A stretch of 64,000 nt of DNA. It comes from CBDHCC01 sp965261015. GTDB taxonomy: Bacteria; Pseudomonadota; Alphaproteobacteria; Sphingomonadales; Sphingomonadaceae. The notes beneath the pieces were generated by a model. That model had not been told where the DNA came from. It saw nothing but the letters and a program-made list of their open reading frames with translations, and ran no database searches. Positions within the stretch are counted from its first letter, which is position 1, and each line of letters begins with the position of its first letter. Of this stretch, positions 45,043-53,809 are shown piece after piece. The stretch is from positions 1,364,001 to 1,428,000 of the forward strand of contig CBDHCC010000001.1 of the NCBI GenBank assembly GCA_965261015.1. The letters are read 5' to 3'. Made by a program: the position numbers and the translations under genes.

Positions 45043-45270
45043 TCAGCTCTCCCGCGGACGTTTGGGGAAGGCGTCCAGCAGCGCCGGGCCGGCGACCATG
45101 GGCAGCGAGGCGCAGGCCGCGAACAGCATCCATCCCATCCAGCCGGGGTAATGGTTGAGGTAGAGGTGACCGCGGGTAACGGCACCGACGGCGATCGCGT
45201 AGACGATCAGCCACGCCTCCCAACGGGTCTTGACGATGAAGAGGCGGCCGATTCGTCTGATGAGGGGCAT
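45043..45270 (-). CDS. Small membrane protein
   Basis: 75 residues: a basic N terminus (MPLIRRIGRLFIVKTR), then two hydrophobic segments (WLIVYAIAVGAVT and GWMGWMLFAACASLPMVAGPALL), with a charged end PKRPRES. Probably an inner-membrane protein of unknown role. It lies 94 bases after astB on the same strand and its 3' end faces pccA. Confidence 0.6.
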   Translation of the reverse strand: MPLIRRIGRLFIVKTRWEAWLIVYAIAVGAVTRGHLYLNHYPGWMGWMLFAACASLPMVAGPALLDAFPKRPRES

Positions 45271-45364
45271 GGCCCTGTTCAGCACCCGAGCCTGCCCTTT
45301 GCCAATCGGGCGCGGCCGAGTGCCCCAAAACCGGTCAGGCGCGTGAGGGTGGGAACCTGTCGCA

Positions 45365-46609
45365 TCACGCAAGTTCCAGCAGGTCCAGGGCCGCCAACGC
45401 CGCGCGGCGCGCGGCCCGCATCCGGTCCGCGAATCCGACCGCGAGAAGATCCGCCGGATCCAGGGTCGCGGGCCAATGCCGGTCCACCACCTCTGCCACC
45501 GCGTCCAACCGCTCGCCGTCCAGCAGGAAGCGGCCGTCGACCCGCGCCGGATCGCAGACCACGCGCAGTCGCAAGCACGCGGGGCCCCCGCCGTTCGCCA
45601 TGGATTGGCGGACATCCACCACCTCCCTGCGTCGGATCGGGCCGTTGCCCTGACATTGGCGCCGCAGCCACTCCGCGATCGCCGGCGTCTCCTCCGCCTC
45701 GGCCGGGACGATCAGCGCCTGCTCGCCGCCAGGCAGGGTGACGAGTTGGGCGTTGAACAGGTAGCCCGCAACGGCGTCCGTCAGGCTCACCTCCTCCTCC
45801 GCGACCCAGAGGATTTCGGCCCAGGGCGCGCGATCGGCGAGCCAGCGGATCAAGGCCTCCGGGTCGGCGAACGCGCGTTCGTGCGCGAGCAACAGCCGTT
45901 CGTTGGCCACCGCGACCACGTCGTTGTGGAACGCGCCGGCAGCGATCGCCTCAGGCGACTGTGCGAGGAACAGGACGTCCTCCGGCCGCAGGCCATGGCG
46001 ACGGGCGACCGCCCTGGACGCCTCGATCGACTGTCGCGCGGGGAAGGCTCCGCCCGCCACGCCATAGACGAACAGCTCCACGCCCGGCTCTCCGTGGGAC
46101 GAGGCGAGGCGCATGTGGTTCGCGGCACCCTCGTCGCCGAAGGGGGCGGGGACCGGATCGTGGATGGCGAAGGCGGGATCGGCAAAGGCGCAACGCAGCG
46201 TCGCCAGAGTGCCGGGCCATTCGTGACTGCGATGCGCCATCGTCTGCAGATTGGCGACCGTCAGATGGCAGCGGCCGTCCGCCGTGTCCGGTGCCGGGGA
46301 GACCGTGGCGGCGTTGGCGGCCCACATGGCGGAGGCCGAGCTGGCGGCTGCGCGCAGGTGCGGCTCCGCCGTCGCCATGGAGGTGCCAAGGCGCGCGAGC
46401 CAGCCCTCGTTCGGGCGATCGAGCGGGGGCAGGAGACCTTGCACCAGCCCCAACGCCAGATTGGCCCGCATCTTCTCCAGACCTTGCAGCGCGGCCGCCC
46501 GGGGGTGCGACACGGCGCCGGAATGTTCGGTGCTGGCCAGGTTGCCCAACGACAGACCGGCGTAATTGTGGGTGGGTCCGATCAGGCCGTCGAAATTGAT
46601 CTCAAACAT
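45365..46609 (-). CDS. astB: N-succinylarginine dihydrolase
   Basis: 414 residues. Second step of the AST pathway: hydrolyses N2-succinylarginine to succinylornithine, CO2 and ammonia. INFDGLIGPTHNYAGLSLGN at the N terminus, LTVANLQTMAHRSHEW, FHNDVVAVANERLLL and the catalytic Cys near SMANGGGPACLRLRVV all fit. Its ATG shares one base with the astA stop (TGATG). Confidence 0.94.
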   Translation of the reverse strand: MFEINFDGLIGPTHNYAGLSLGNLASTEHSGAVSHPRAAALQGLEKMRANLALGLVQGLLPPLDRPNEGWLARLGTSMATAEPHLRAAASSASAMWAANAATVSPAPDTADGRCHLTVANLQTMAHRSHEWPGTLATLRCAFADPAFAIHDPVPAPFGDEGAANHMRLASSHGEPGVELFVYGVAGGAFPARQSIEASRAVARRHGLRPEDVLFLAQSPEAIAAGAFHNDVVAVANERLLLAHERAFADPEALIRWLADRAPWAEILWVAEEEVSLTDAVAGYLFNAQLVTLPGGEQALIVPAEAEETPAIAEWLRRQCQGNGPIRRREVVDVRQSMANGGGPACLRLRVVCDPARVDGRFLLDGERLDAVAEVVDRHWPATLDPADLLAVGFADRMRAARRAALAALDLLELA

Positions 46610-47619
46610 CACCGGTCGATGTGCAGGATCGTGTCGCCGCGCCGCACGCCTAGCCGCGCCGCGCAGGCCGCGTCGATCGCGACCTCTCCGTCCTCGCACG
46701 GTGCCACCTGTCCAAAGGCGGAGCGGAAGTCGCGCAGCCGACCCGTGGACAGCAGGGCGGCGGCACCCGTCCCATGGCATTCGGCGATCACCGCCGATCG
46801 GGCGTCGCGCACCGACCGCACGGCGTCGGTGCGCGCCAGCATGGTGGGGCCGCCGTCGAAGATGTCGACATATTCGTCATAGGCGAAGCCCTCGTCCTCC
46901 AGCATCCGCATGGCGGCGCGGCCGGACGGGTGGGGGCGACCGATCACGTTGCGCGCCCCGTCGGGCAGCAAGGCCGTATAGACCGGGTGTTTGGGCATCA
47001 GGTCGGCGATGAACTGGTGGCCGTTGACCGCGTTGAACTGGTCGGCCTCGCGAAAGTCCATGTCGAAGAAGCGGCCGGCCAGCCCATCCCAGAAGGGCGA
47101 TCCGCCCCCTTCGTCGATGATCCCGCGCAACTCCGCCAGCAGCCAGTCGGCGAACCGCGCCCGGTGCGCGCGAATGAACAGATAGCGCGACCGCGCCAGC
47201 AGAGCGCCCAGCCCGCCCGCCCGCGCCGACGGGTGCAGGAACAGCCCGCCCACCTCGCTCGACCCCTCCAGATCGGTGGTCAGCGTCAGCAGTTCGGCGC
47301 GAATCGTCCGTTCCAGCTCCTTTGACTGCTGGGTCAAGGTGGACAGCCGATAGGAGTAGAAGGGCGTCGATTGCCCGACGAGCGCGAAGATCTGGCAAGT
47401 GCCACGAACCTCGCCCTCTGCCGTCTCCAGCACCAGCACGAACAGCTCGTCGCCCGGCGTCTGGCGGTCTTCGGCGAACGCGGCGTCGGACCGGGCCAGT
47501 CGGGCGCGCAACGCGCCGCGATCGGCGGGCAGGTTGGTGAAGCCCCCGCCGGTCAGCTTCGCCATTTCGTACAGCGCCGGCAGGTCGTCGGCCGTGGCGG
47601 GGCGGATCAGCGCGGTCAC
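46609..47619 (-). CDS. astA: Arginine N-succinyltransferase
   Basis: 336 residues from GTG 47619. First step of the AST pathway: succinyl-CoA plus arginine gives N2-succinylarginine. ALIRPATADDLPALYEMAKL, GGGFTNLPADR, SEVGGLFLHPSARAGGLGALL and FFDMDFREADQFNAVNGHQF are typical. A frame continues upstream antisense-like and is not used. The start overlaps the M20 gene stop (GTGA), so three enzymes are translationally coupled. Confidence 0.94.
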   Translation of the reverse strand: MTALIRPATADDLPALYEMAKLTGGGFTNLPADRGALRARLARSDAAFAEDRQTPGDELFVLVLETAEGEVRGTCQIFALVGQSTPFYSYRLSTLTQQSKELERTIRAELLTLTTDLEGSSEVGGLFLHPSARAGGLGALLARSRYLFIRAHRARFADWLLAELRGIIDEGGGSPFWDGLAGRFFDMDFREADQFNAVNGHQFIADLMPKHPVYTALLPDGARNVIGRPHPSGRAAMRMLEDEGFAYDEYVDIFDGGPTMLARTDAVRSVRDARSAVIAECHGTGAAALLSTGRLRDFRSAFGQVAPCEDGEVAIDAACAARLGVRRGDTILHIDR

Positions 47620-48818
47620 GACGCTGGCTGCGTCAATCGGGAGAGCACCAACGCGGACAGCCGCGCCTTTTCGGCCAGGCTCTCGACGATCAGATATTCG
47701 TCGGCCGAATGGATCGCGCCGCCGCGCACGCCCATCGTGTCGACCACCGGCACGCCCGCGGCCGCGATGTTGTTGCCATCGCACACCCCGCCGGTCGATT
47801 GCCAGGCGATCGGCTGACCGAGCGCGCGTCCGCAGTCGCGCACGAGATCGAACAACCTGGTCGCCGCGGGCGAGAGCGGCTTGGGTGGCCGGCCAAAGCC
47901 GCCGTGCAGCGACAGGGCGACGTCGTGCTCGCGCTCTATGGCGGTCAGAAGGGAGGGCAGCGCGGCTTCGAGGCTCGCCTGATCCTCGGGCGTTTCGGGG
48001 CGGACATTCACCCGCAGCGTGGCCCGGTCGGGCACAACATTGTTCGGCCCGCCGCCCTCGATCCGGGCGGGGTTCACGCTCAACCCTGGCCGTTTCAGCG
48101 CCGCCAGCCGCAGCGTCAGGTCGGCGGCCGCGACGAGAGCGTTGCGGCCTTCGTCTGGGTTCCGCCCGGCGTGAGCGGATCGCCCGCGCACCGTGATGGC
48201 GAAGTTGCCGCTGCCACGCCGCGCCCCGGCGAGCGTCCCGTCGGGCAAGGTCGGCTCGTAGGTCAGCGCCGCGCGCTTGCCCGCCGCCACTCTGGCGATC
48301 AGCCCAGCCGAAGAGGCCGATCCGGTCTCCTCGTCGGAATTGACAAGCAGCTGGTAGCCAAGTCCGTCCGCGTCCGGTCGGCCCTCCCACGCGCCCAGCG
48401 CGGCGAGCGCGACCGCCAGCCCGCCTTTCATGTCCGCCACGCCAGGCCCGTTCACGCGGCCATCGGAGAGGTCCGTCACGGCCTTGAACGGGTGATCGGG
48501 GCCGTACACCGTGTCCATATGCCCCGTCAGCAACAGCTGCACCGGAGCATCGGGCCGCACGGTGACGAGCAGGTGCTGCCCGTGCTCCACCGGCCGCTCT
48601 TCGCCGGCACCGTCGATCGCGGTGACGGGTTCGGGGTCCAGCAGTTCGACGCGGCCCGGCAGGTCCGCCGCCGCGTCCGCCAGTTCGCCCGCCATCCGCG
48701 CCAGCCCGGGCCGGTCGGCGGTGCCGCTGGGGATCGCCGCCCAGCGACGGGTGCGCTCCAACATCGGGCTTTCGGCGGCGCGGTTCAGCAGGTCGTGGTC
48801 CAGGGCGGATAGCGTCAT
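47616..48818 (-). CDS. M20-family metallohydrolase in the AST cluster
   Basis: 400 residues of the carboxypeptidase G2/ArgE-type dizinc fold. Metal-site motifs are LLTGHMDTVYGP (H-x-D), GPGVADMKGGLAVAL (bridging Asp), SDEETGS (catalytic Glu pair) and a C-terminal His in GGAIHSADEYL. The dimerisation insert has SAHAGRNPDEGRNAL. Substrate is not visible, but it is coupled to astA and astB, and the usual desuccinylase astE is absent from the window. Removal of the succinyl group from succinylglutamate is therefore a reasonable hypothesis. Confidence 0.85.
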   Translation of the reverse strand: MTLSALDHDLLNRAAESPMLERTRRWAAIPSGTADRPGLARMAGELADAAADLPGRVELLDPEPVTAIDGAGEERPVEHGQHLLVTVRPDAPVQLLLTGHMDTVYGPDHPFKAVTDLSDGRVNGPGVADMKGGLAVALAALGAWEGRPDADGLGYQLLVNSDEETGSASSAGLIARVAAGKRAALTYEPTLPDGTLAGARRGSGNFAITVRGRSAHAGRNPDEGRNALVAAADLTLRLAALKRPGLSVNPARIEGGGPNNVVPDRATLRVNVRPETPEDQASLEAALPSLLTAIEREHDVALSLHGGFGRPPKPLSPAATRLFDLVRDCGRALGQPIAWQSTGGVCDGNNIAAAGVPVVDTMGVRGGAIHSADEYLIVESLAEKARLSALVLSRLTQPAS

Positions 48819-48875
48819 GCGCCCGACTGTAGCCCGGTCCAAGGGCAAGAGGCCACCCGTCGGTGGGCGAGGAGG

Positions 48876-49361
48876 TCAGAGCAGCGGCCGGAACTCCGCC
48901 AGCACGGCCTTGTACAGCGTCCGCTTGAACGGCACGGCCACATCCGGCAGCTCGTCCGGGTCGGCCCAGCGCCATTCCGCGAATTCGGGGTGTTCGGTGG
49001 CGATGTCGATGTCGTCGTCGCAGCCCAGGAACCGCAGGCAGAACCAGCTTTGCCGCTGACCGCGATAGCGGCCGTTCCACAGCACGCCCATCAACTCGTC
49101 GGGCAGGTCATAGACTTGCTCCTCACCCGACCGGCCGATCACCGCCACCTTCTCCGACGCGATGCCGGTCTCTTCGGTCAGCTCGCGCAGCGCGGCATCT
49201 TCCGCCGTCTCGCCTTCGTCCAAACCCCCTTGCGGCATCTGCCAGGTGTCGGCGGAACCGTCGAGACGACGCGCGACGAACACCTTGCCCTGCCGATTAA
49301 CCAGCATGATGCCGGCGCAAGGACGGTACTCGGTCGGCTGGGCGGCGAAGGTTGCAGTCAT
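48876..49361 (-). CDS. rppH: RNA pyrophosphohydrolase (Nudix)
   Basis: 161 residues. Removes pyrophosphate from the 5' end of mRNA, opening it to RNase E decay. EYRPCAGIMLVNRQGKVFV, WQMPQGGLDEGE and the full Nudix box (residues 45-67) are present, with FLGCDDDIDI and the C-terminal FKRTLYKAVLAEF of the RppH subgroup. It precedes the M20-astA-astB genes by 57 bases on the same strand and may share their transcript. Confidence 0.92.
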   Translation of the reverse strand: MTATFAAQPTEYRPCAGIMLVNRQGKVFVARRLDGSADTWQMPQGGLDEGETAEDAALRELTEETGIASEKVAVIGRSGEEQVYDLPDELMGVLWNGRYRGQRQSWFCLRFLGCDDDIDIATEHPEFAEWRWADPDELPDVAVPFKRTLYKAVLAEFRPLL

Positions 49362-49475
49362 CTCAAGAGCTTCCGACGGAACAGGCGGGGAACGCCAATG
49401 GCGCGGTCCGCCGCATTTGTCCACCGCTCCGTCGCGGGCTGGACGAAACCGGCCCGGATCGACCAAGGCGACCCG

Positions 49476-50378
49476 ATGATCCGGCTGGTCACCCACCCGC
49501 TCTACCGCCAGACCGCTCAGCGTCGCGGAGGGGTCCTGAGCAAATACGCCCACATCCCGAGCGCGCTGGAGCGCCGGTGCGCCGTCGAGAGGATCACGGC
49601 CGAGCCGATCGCCGCGTCGTGGCTGGAGCGGACCCACGATCCCGCCTACGTGGCCGAAGTGCTGGAGGCGCGGGTGCCGGCCGCCAAGGAACGGCGCATC
49701 GGCTTCCCCGTCGATCCTCTGGTCTCCCAACGCTCTCGGACGACGCCGGGCGGCACCTATGCCGCGGCCCTGCTGGCGCTCCGGCACGGCTTCGCCGCGC
49801 ACGGCGCCGGCGGAAGCCACCATGCGCTCTACGACACCGGTGCGGGCTACTGCGTCTTCAACGACCTGGCCGTCGCGGCGCGCCGGCTGTTGGACGAAGG
49901 CGCGGTCGAGCGCGTGCTGATCCTGGACCTGGACGTCCATCAGGGCGACGGAACGGCGGCGCTGATGGCGGAAGAGGAGCGTGTGTTCACCTGCTCCCTC
50001 CACGCGGCCAAGAACTTCCCGGTCCGCAAGGCGCGCTCGACTCTGGACGTGCCACTGGCGGACGGCCTTGAGAACGCGGGCTATCTGGCGGCGCTCGCGC
50101 CCGCGCTGGAGCAGGCTTTTGGGTGGCGACCGCAACTGGTGCTCTACCAGGCAGGCGTGGACGTGCATCGGGACGACCGGCTGGGTCGGCTGGCGCTGAC
50201 GGACGAGGGGATCGCGGCGCGCGACCGGATGGTGGCGGTCGCCGCGCGCGCCGCGGCAGTCCCGCTCGCCAGCACGCCCGGCGGCGGTTACGGGCCGGAC
50301 CCGGTTCGGCTGGGCGACCGGCACGCGGCGGTGGTCGCGACCTTGGGGCACCAGCTGTTGGGGTCGGCGTCGCCCTGA
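49476..50378 (+). CDS. Histone-deacetylase-superfamily hydrolase
   Basis: 300 residues. The arginase/HDAC zinc fold shows GGSHHALYDTGAGYCVFNDL (His pair), LDLDVHQGDGTA (zinc Asp and His), and TPGGGYG near the C terminus. Bacterial members deacetylate acetylpolyamines, acetoin-related AcuC targets or other small amides. ATG 49476 (MIRLVTHPLYRQ) fits the family start; an ATG at 49398 would add 26 atypical residues. Divergent from rppH, upstream of korAB. Confidence 0.87.
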   Translation: MIRLVTHPLYRQTAQRRGGVLSKYAHIPSALERRCAVERITAEPIAASWLERTHDPAYVAEVLEARVPAAKERRIGFPVDPLVSQRSRTTPGGTYAAALLALRHGFAAHGAGGSHHALYDTGAGYCVFNDLAVAARRLLDEGAVERVLILDLDVHQGDGTAALMAEEERVFTCSLHAAKNFPVRKARSTLDVPLADGLENAGYLAALAPALEQAFGWRPQLVLYQAGVDVHRDDRLGRLALTDEGIAARDRMVAVAARAAAVPLASTPGGGYGPDPVRLGDRHAAVVATLGHQLLGSASP

Positions 50379-50473
50379 TGGGCAGGGCCGGGCTTTACCC
50401 GCCCCAACCAATCCCCTCTTGGACCGCGGGCGCGCACGGCCTAAGTCGAAGGCCCGCAGCAGGAACCGAAGAC

Positions 50474-52429
50474 ATGGCCAGCGCCGCCCACATCGTCACC
50501 CCGCAAGAAGCGGACGCCGAACCGCCGATGGAGAGCGTTGTCGTCCGGTTCGCGGGCGACAGCGGCGATGGCATGCAGCTCACCGGCGGTCAGTTCACGT
50601 TGTCGACCGCGCTCGCGGGCAACGATCTGGCGACCTTCCCCGACTTCCCGGCCGAGATCCGCGCGCCGCAGGGCACGCTGTTCGGCGTGTCCGCCTTTCA
50701 GATCAACTTCGGTTCGTCGGAGATCACGACGGCGGGCGACCGGCCCGACGTGCTGGTCGCGATGAACCCGGCGGGGTTGAAGGTGAATGTCGAGGCGCTG
50801 GTGCCCGGCGGCCTGATCATCGCGGACACGGGCGAGTTCGGGGATCGGAACCTCAGCAAGGCGAAATACGATGCCAACCCGCTGGAGGACGGCAGCCTCG
50901 CCGATTACCGGCTGCTGGCGTTCGACATTTCCGCGCTGACGCTGGAGGCGGTGAAGCCGTTCGGTTTGGGCAACAAGGAGTCGCTGCGCTGCAAGAACAT
51001 GTGGACACTGGGGCTGGCACTCTGGATGTTCGATCGCGACCGTCAGCCGATCGTCGACTGGCTCAACACCAAATTCGCGCGCGCGCCGGAGCTGGCGGAG
51101 GCGAACATCGCCGCGCTGAACGCCGGCCACGCCTATGGCGAGACGGCGGAGCTGTCGGGACCGCTGAAGCAGCATCACATCGCGCCCGCTCCGGTGGAGG
51201 AGGGGCTGTGGCGCACGGTGACGGGGGCGGAGGCGCTGTCGTTGGGGTTGGTCGCGGGCGCGCAGCTGGCGGAGCTGCCGATGTTCTTCGGCGGCTATCC
51301 GATCACGCCGGCCTCCGCGATCCTCCATCACCTCAGCCGCTTGCGCGAATATGACGTGACGACCTTCCAGGCGGAGGATGAGATCGCCGCGATCTGCGCG
51401 GCCATTGGGGCGAGTTACGCTGGACAGCTGGGCGTCACCTCGTCGTCCGGCCCGGGCCTGGCGCTCAAGACGGAGGCGATGGGGCTGGCGATCATGGTCG
51501 AGCTGCCGCTCGTGATCGTGAATTCCCAGCGTGGCGGGCCGTCGACCGGCCTGCCGACCAAGACGGAGCAGTCGGACCTCTATCAGGCGGTCTATGGGCG
51601 CAACGGCGATGCGCCGATGCCGGTGGTGGCGGCGCAATCGGCGGCCGATGCGTTCGAAACCGCGATCGTCGCGGTTCGGATGGCGGTCGAGGCGATGAGC
51701 CCCGTGATCCTGCTCACCGACGGCTATATCGCGAATGCCGCGGAGCCGTGGCGCGTGCCTGACATGGCGGCGTACGAGCGCTTTCCCGTCCGCTTCCTCG
51801 ACGACGCGCCCGAGGGCGAGTTCCGGCCTTATGATCGCGACGAAAAGCTGGCGCGACCGTGGGTGAAGCCCGGCACGCCCGGCCTGCTCCATCGCGTCGG
51901 CGGCATCGAAAAGGCGGCGGGCACGGGGCACATCGACTATTCCCCCGCCAACCACGCGCGGATGACCAAGCTGCGCCATGACAAGGTGGCCGGCCTGGCC
52001 GTTCCGGACCAGACGGTGGACCTGGGCGGCGAGGGCGAGACGCTTGCGGTGGTCGGGTGGGGTTCGACCTACGGGCCGATCCACCAGGCCGTGAAGCGGC
52101 TGCGCGCCAGGGGGGGCAGGGTGGCGCACATCCACCTGCGGCACATCTGGCCGCTCCCTGCGAATCTAGGCGACCTGCTAGGGAGTTATGAGCATATCCT
52201 CGTGCCGGAAATGAACACTGGACAGCTCAAGACCTTGCTGCGCGACCAGCTGCTGGTCGACGCCCGCCCGCTCAACAAGGTGTCCGGCCAACCTTTCACC
52301 ATCGCCGAGCTCGAGGAGGCGTTCGATCAGGCGCTCTCTGGCGGTGCCGGCGCCGGATCGTTGTCACCGGGTGCGGACAAGCTTCCGAACCCCGTCGGTC
52401 GCGAGCAGGGAGCGGATGCTCGTGCCTGA
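50474..52429 (+). CDS. korA: 2-oxoacid:acceptor oxidoreductase, fused gamma-alpha subunit
   Basis: 651 residues. The gamma domain comes first (VVVRFAGDSGDGMQLTGGQF, FPDFPAEIRAPQGTLFGVS), then the alpha pyrimidine-binding domain (FFGGYPITPASAILHHLSR, GVTSSSGPGLALKTEAMGLA, QRGGPSTGLPTKTEQSDL), then the C-terminal domain. With KorB it oxidatively decarboxylates a 2-oxoacid, most likely 2-oxoglutarate, to the acyl-CoA and passes electrons to ferredoxin. It is the oxygen-tolerant two-subunit type found in aerobes. The Pro/Gly-rich tail after about residue 620 is not conserved. Confidence 0.92.
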   Translation: MASAAHIVTPQEADAEPPMESVVVRFAGDSGDGMQLTGGQFTLSTALAGNDLATFPDFPAEIRAPQGTLFGVSAFQINFGSSEITTAGDRPDVLVAMNPAGLKVNVEALVPGGLIIADTGEFGDRNLSKAKYDANPLEDGSLADYRLLAFDISALTLEAVKPFGLGNKESLRCKNMWTLGLALWMFDRDRQPIVDWLNTKFARAPELAEANIAALNAGHAYGETAELSGPLKQHHIAPAPVEEGLWRTVTGAEALSLGLVAGAQLAELPMFFGGYPITPASAILHHLSRLREYDVTTFQAEDEIAAICAAIGASYAGQLGVTSSSGPGLALKTEAMGLAIMVELPLVIVNSQRGGPSTGLPTKTEQSDLYQAVYGRNGDAPMPVVAAQSAADAFETAIVAVRMAVEAMSPVILLTDGYIANAAEPWRVPDMAAYERFPVRFLDDAPEGEFRPYDRDEKLARPWVKPGTPGLLHRVGGIEKAAGTGHIDYSPANHARMTKLRHDKVAGLAVPDQTVDLGGEGETLAVVGWGSTYGPIHQAVKRLRARGGRVAHIHLRHIWPLPANLGDLLGSYEHILVPEMNTGQLKTLLRDQLLVDARPLNKVSGQPFTIAELEEAFDQALSGGAGAGSLSPGADKLPNPVGREQGADARA

Positions 52430-52465
52430 CCGCTCCCGGACCCAGCCTGATTGCGGAGACCACTC

Positions 52466-53497
52466 GTGAACGATATGACCCCAATCGCAACGACACCCAA
52501 GGATTGGGAGACCGATCAGGAGGTCCGCTGGTGCCCCGGCTGCGGCGACTATGCCGTGCTGAAGGCGGTGCAGCGCACCATGCCGCGCATCGGGGCGGAC
52601 CCGGCGAAGACGGTGTTCGTGTCCGGCATCGGCTGTTCCAGCCGCTTCCCCTATTATATGCAGACTTACGGCTTCCACACCATCCACGGCCGCGCGCCAG
52701 CTGTGGCGACCGGGGTAAAACTCGCCAATCCCGATTTGGACGTCTGGATCATCACGGGCGACGGCGACGCGCTGTCGATCGGCGGAAACCACACGATGCA
52801 CGTGCTGCGCCGCAATCTCGACACCCAGATCCTGTTGTTCAACAATGAGATCTACGGTCTGACGAAGGGCCAATATTCGCCGACCAGCCGGCCGGGCACG
52901 CGCACGCCGTCCACGCCCTTCGGGTCCGTCGACCGACCCGCCAATCCGTGCGCCTTCGCGCTCGGCTCCGGAGCCCGCTTCGTCGCGCGCGCGATCGACA
53001 TCTCCAAGCAGCTGTCGGACGTTCTGGTCGCCGCGCACGCCCATCGCGGGGCGGCGTTCGTGGAAATCTTCCAGAATTGCATCGTGTACAACAAGGACGT
53101 GTTCGGCGAGTTCGCGGACAAGGCGAACGCGGCCGCCGGGCAGCTGTGGTTGGTCGACGGAGAGCCGATGCTGTTCGATAAGGGGACGAAGGGCCTCGCC
53201 TTCGACGCCGACGCTCTGGCGCTTCGGGTCGTCGACGTGGTGGACGGCGACTGGCAGGCGGCGGGCGTGCGGGTCCACGACGCGCGCAACCGTATGATGG
53301 CGCATCTGCTGGTCGAGATGCCGTTTGGTGAGTTCCCGATGGCTTTGGGTGTCCTGTTGGACGATCCCGCGCCCACCTTCGACTCCGCGGTCGTGGAGCA
53401 GGGGCGTGCCGCCAGCGCGGGCAAGGTCGCCGACCTGCAGAAACTGGTCGCCAAGGGGCAGACCTGGCAGGTCGAGAAGCAGCCCCGGCGCGAATAG
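52466..53497 (+). CDS. korB: 2-oxoacid:acceptor oxidoreductase, beta subunit
   Basis: 343 residues from GTG 52466, with ggaga at suitable spacing. Holds thiamine diphosphate (GDGDALSIGGNH through NNEIYGLTKGQ) and a [4Fe-4S] cluster with cysteines in RWCPGCGDY, GIGCSSR and FQNCIVYN. It follows korA by 36 bases and forms the catalytic half of the complex. The specific 2-oxoacid is inferred from family resemblance to 2-oxoglutarate enzymes. Confidence 0.92.
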   Translation: MNDMTPIATTPKDWETDQEVRWCPGCGDYAVLKAVQRTMPRIGADPAKTVFVSGIGCSSRFPYYMQTYGFHTIHGRAPAVATGVKLANPDLDVWIITGDGDALSIGGNHTMHVLRRNLDTQILLFNNEIYGLTKGQYSPTSRPGTRTPSTPFGSVDRPANPCAFALGSGARFVARAIDISKQLSDVLVAAHAHRGAAFVEIFQNCIVYNKDVFGEFADKANAAAGQLWLVDGEPMLFDKGTKGLAFDADALALRVVDVVDGDWQAAGVRVHDARNRMMAHLLVEMPFGEFPMALGVLLDDPAPTFDSAVVEQGRAASAGKVADLQKLVAKGQTWQVEKQPRRE

Positions 53498-53509
53498 GGA
53501 ACAGGTCGC

Positions 53510-53545
53510 CGGGTGAACCCATCCGTCGGTGCCGGCGTTCACCCG
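53510..53545 (+). terminator. Nine-base stem after korB
   Basis: cgggtgaac (53510-53518) pairs perfectly with gttcacccg (53537-53545) around an 18-base loop. No T-run follows, so this may be a weak terminator or an RNA-processing structure between korB and the lipoprotein gene. Confidence 0.4.
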
Positions 53546-53569
53546 CCATAGCCAACAGTGAGATCCGTC

Positions 53570-53803
53570 ATGCGCGCCAGCCTCCTCCTCTTCAGCCTCT
53601 CTCTCGCCGCGTGCTCGACGGGTGAGCGCCCCAACAAGCCGGACGAGCAGGCCGACGCGCTCAACGGTTTGGCCCCGGCCGCGACTCCCGACAACGAGGC
53701 CGCCGCCGCGGGCCAGGTGGTGGACCGCACAACGGATTACGCGAACGACAATGGCTACACGCCCGATCCGAATTCCGAACTGGAGCGCGGTTCCGGCGAG
53801 TAG
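53570..53803 (+). CDS. Small hypothetical lipoprotein
   Basis: 77 residues from ATG 53570; a GTG four codons upstream is possible. The signal MRASLLLFSLSLAAC ends in a lipobox (LAAC). The mature part is short, polar and probably disordered (GERPNKPDEQADALNGLAPA, YANDNGYTPDPNSELE). No family recognised. It ends six bases before the photolyase GTG. Confidence 0.68.
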   Translation: MRASLLLFSLSLAACSTGERPNKPDEQADALNGLAPAATPDNEAAAAGQVVDRTTDYANDNGYTPDPNSELERGSGE

Positions 53804-53809
53804 GGGCGC

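Noticed and set aside
46609..49080. An 823-codon frame that would fuse astA to an upstream extension
   Set aside because: The extension is a frame shadow of the M20 hydrolase gene. The AstA family start is at ALIRPATADD.
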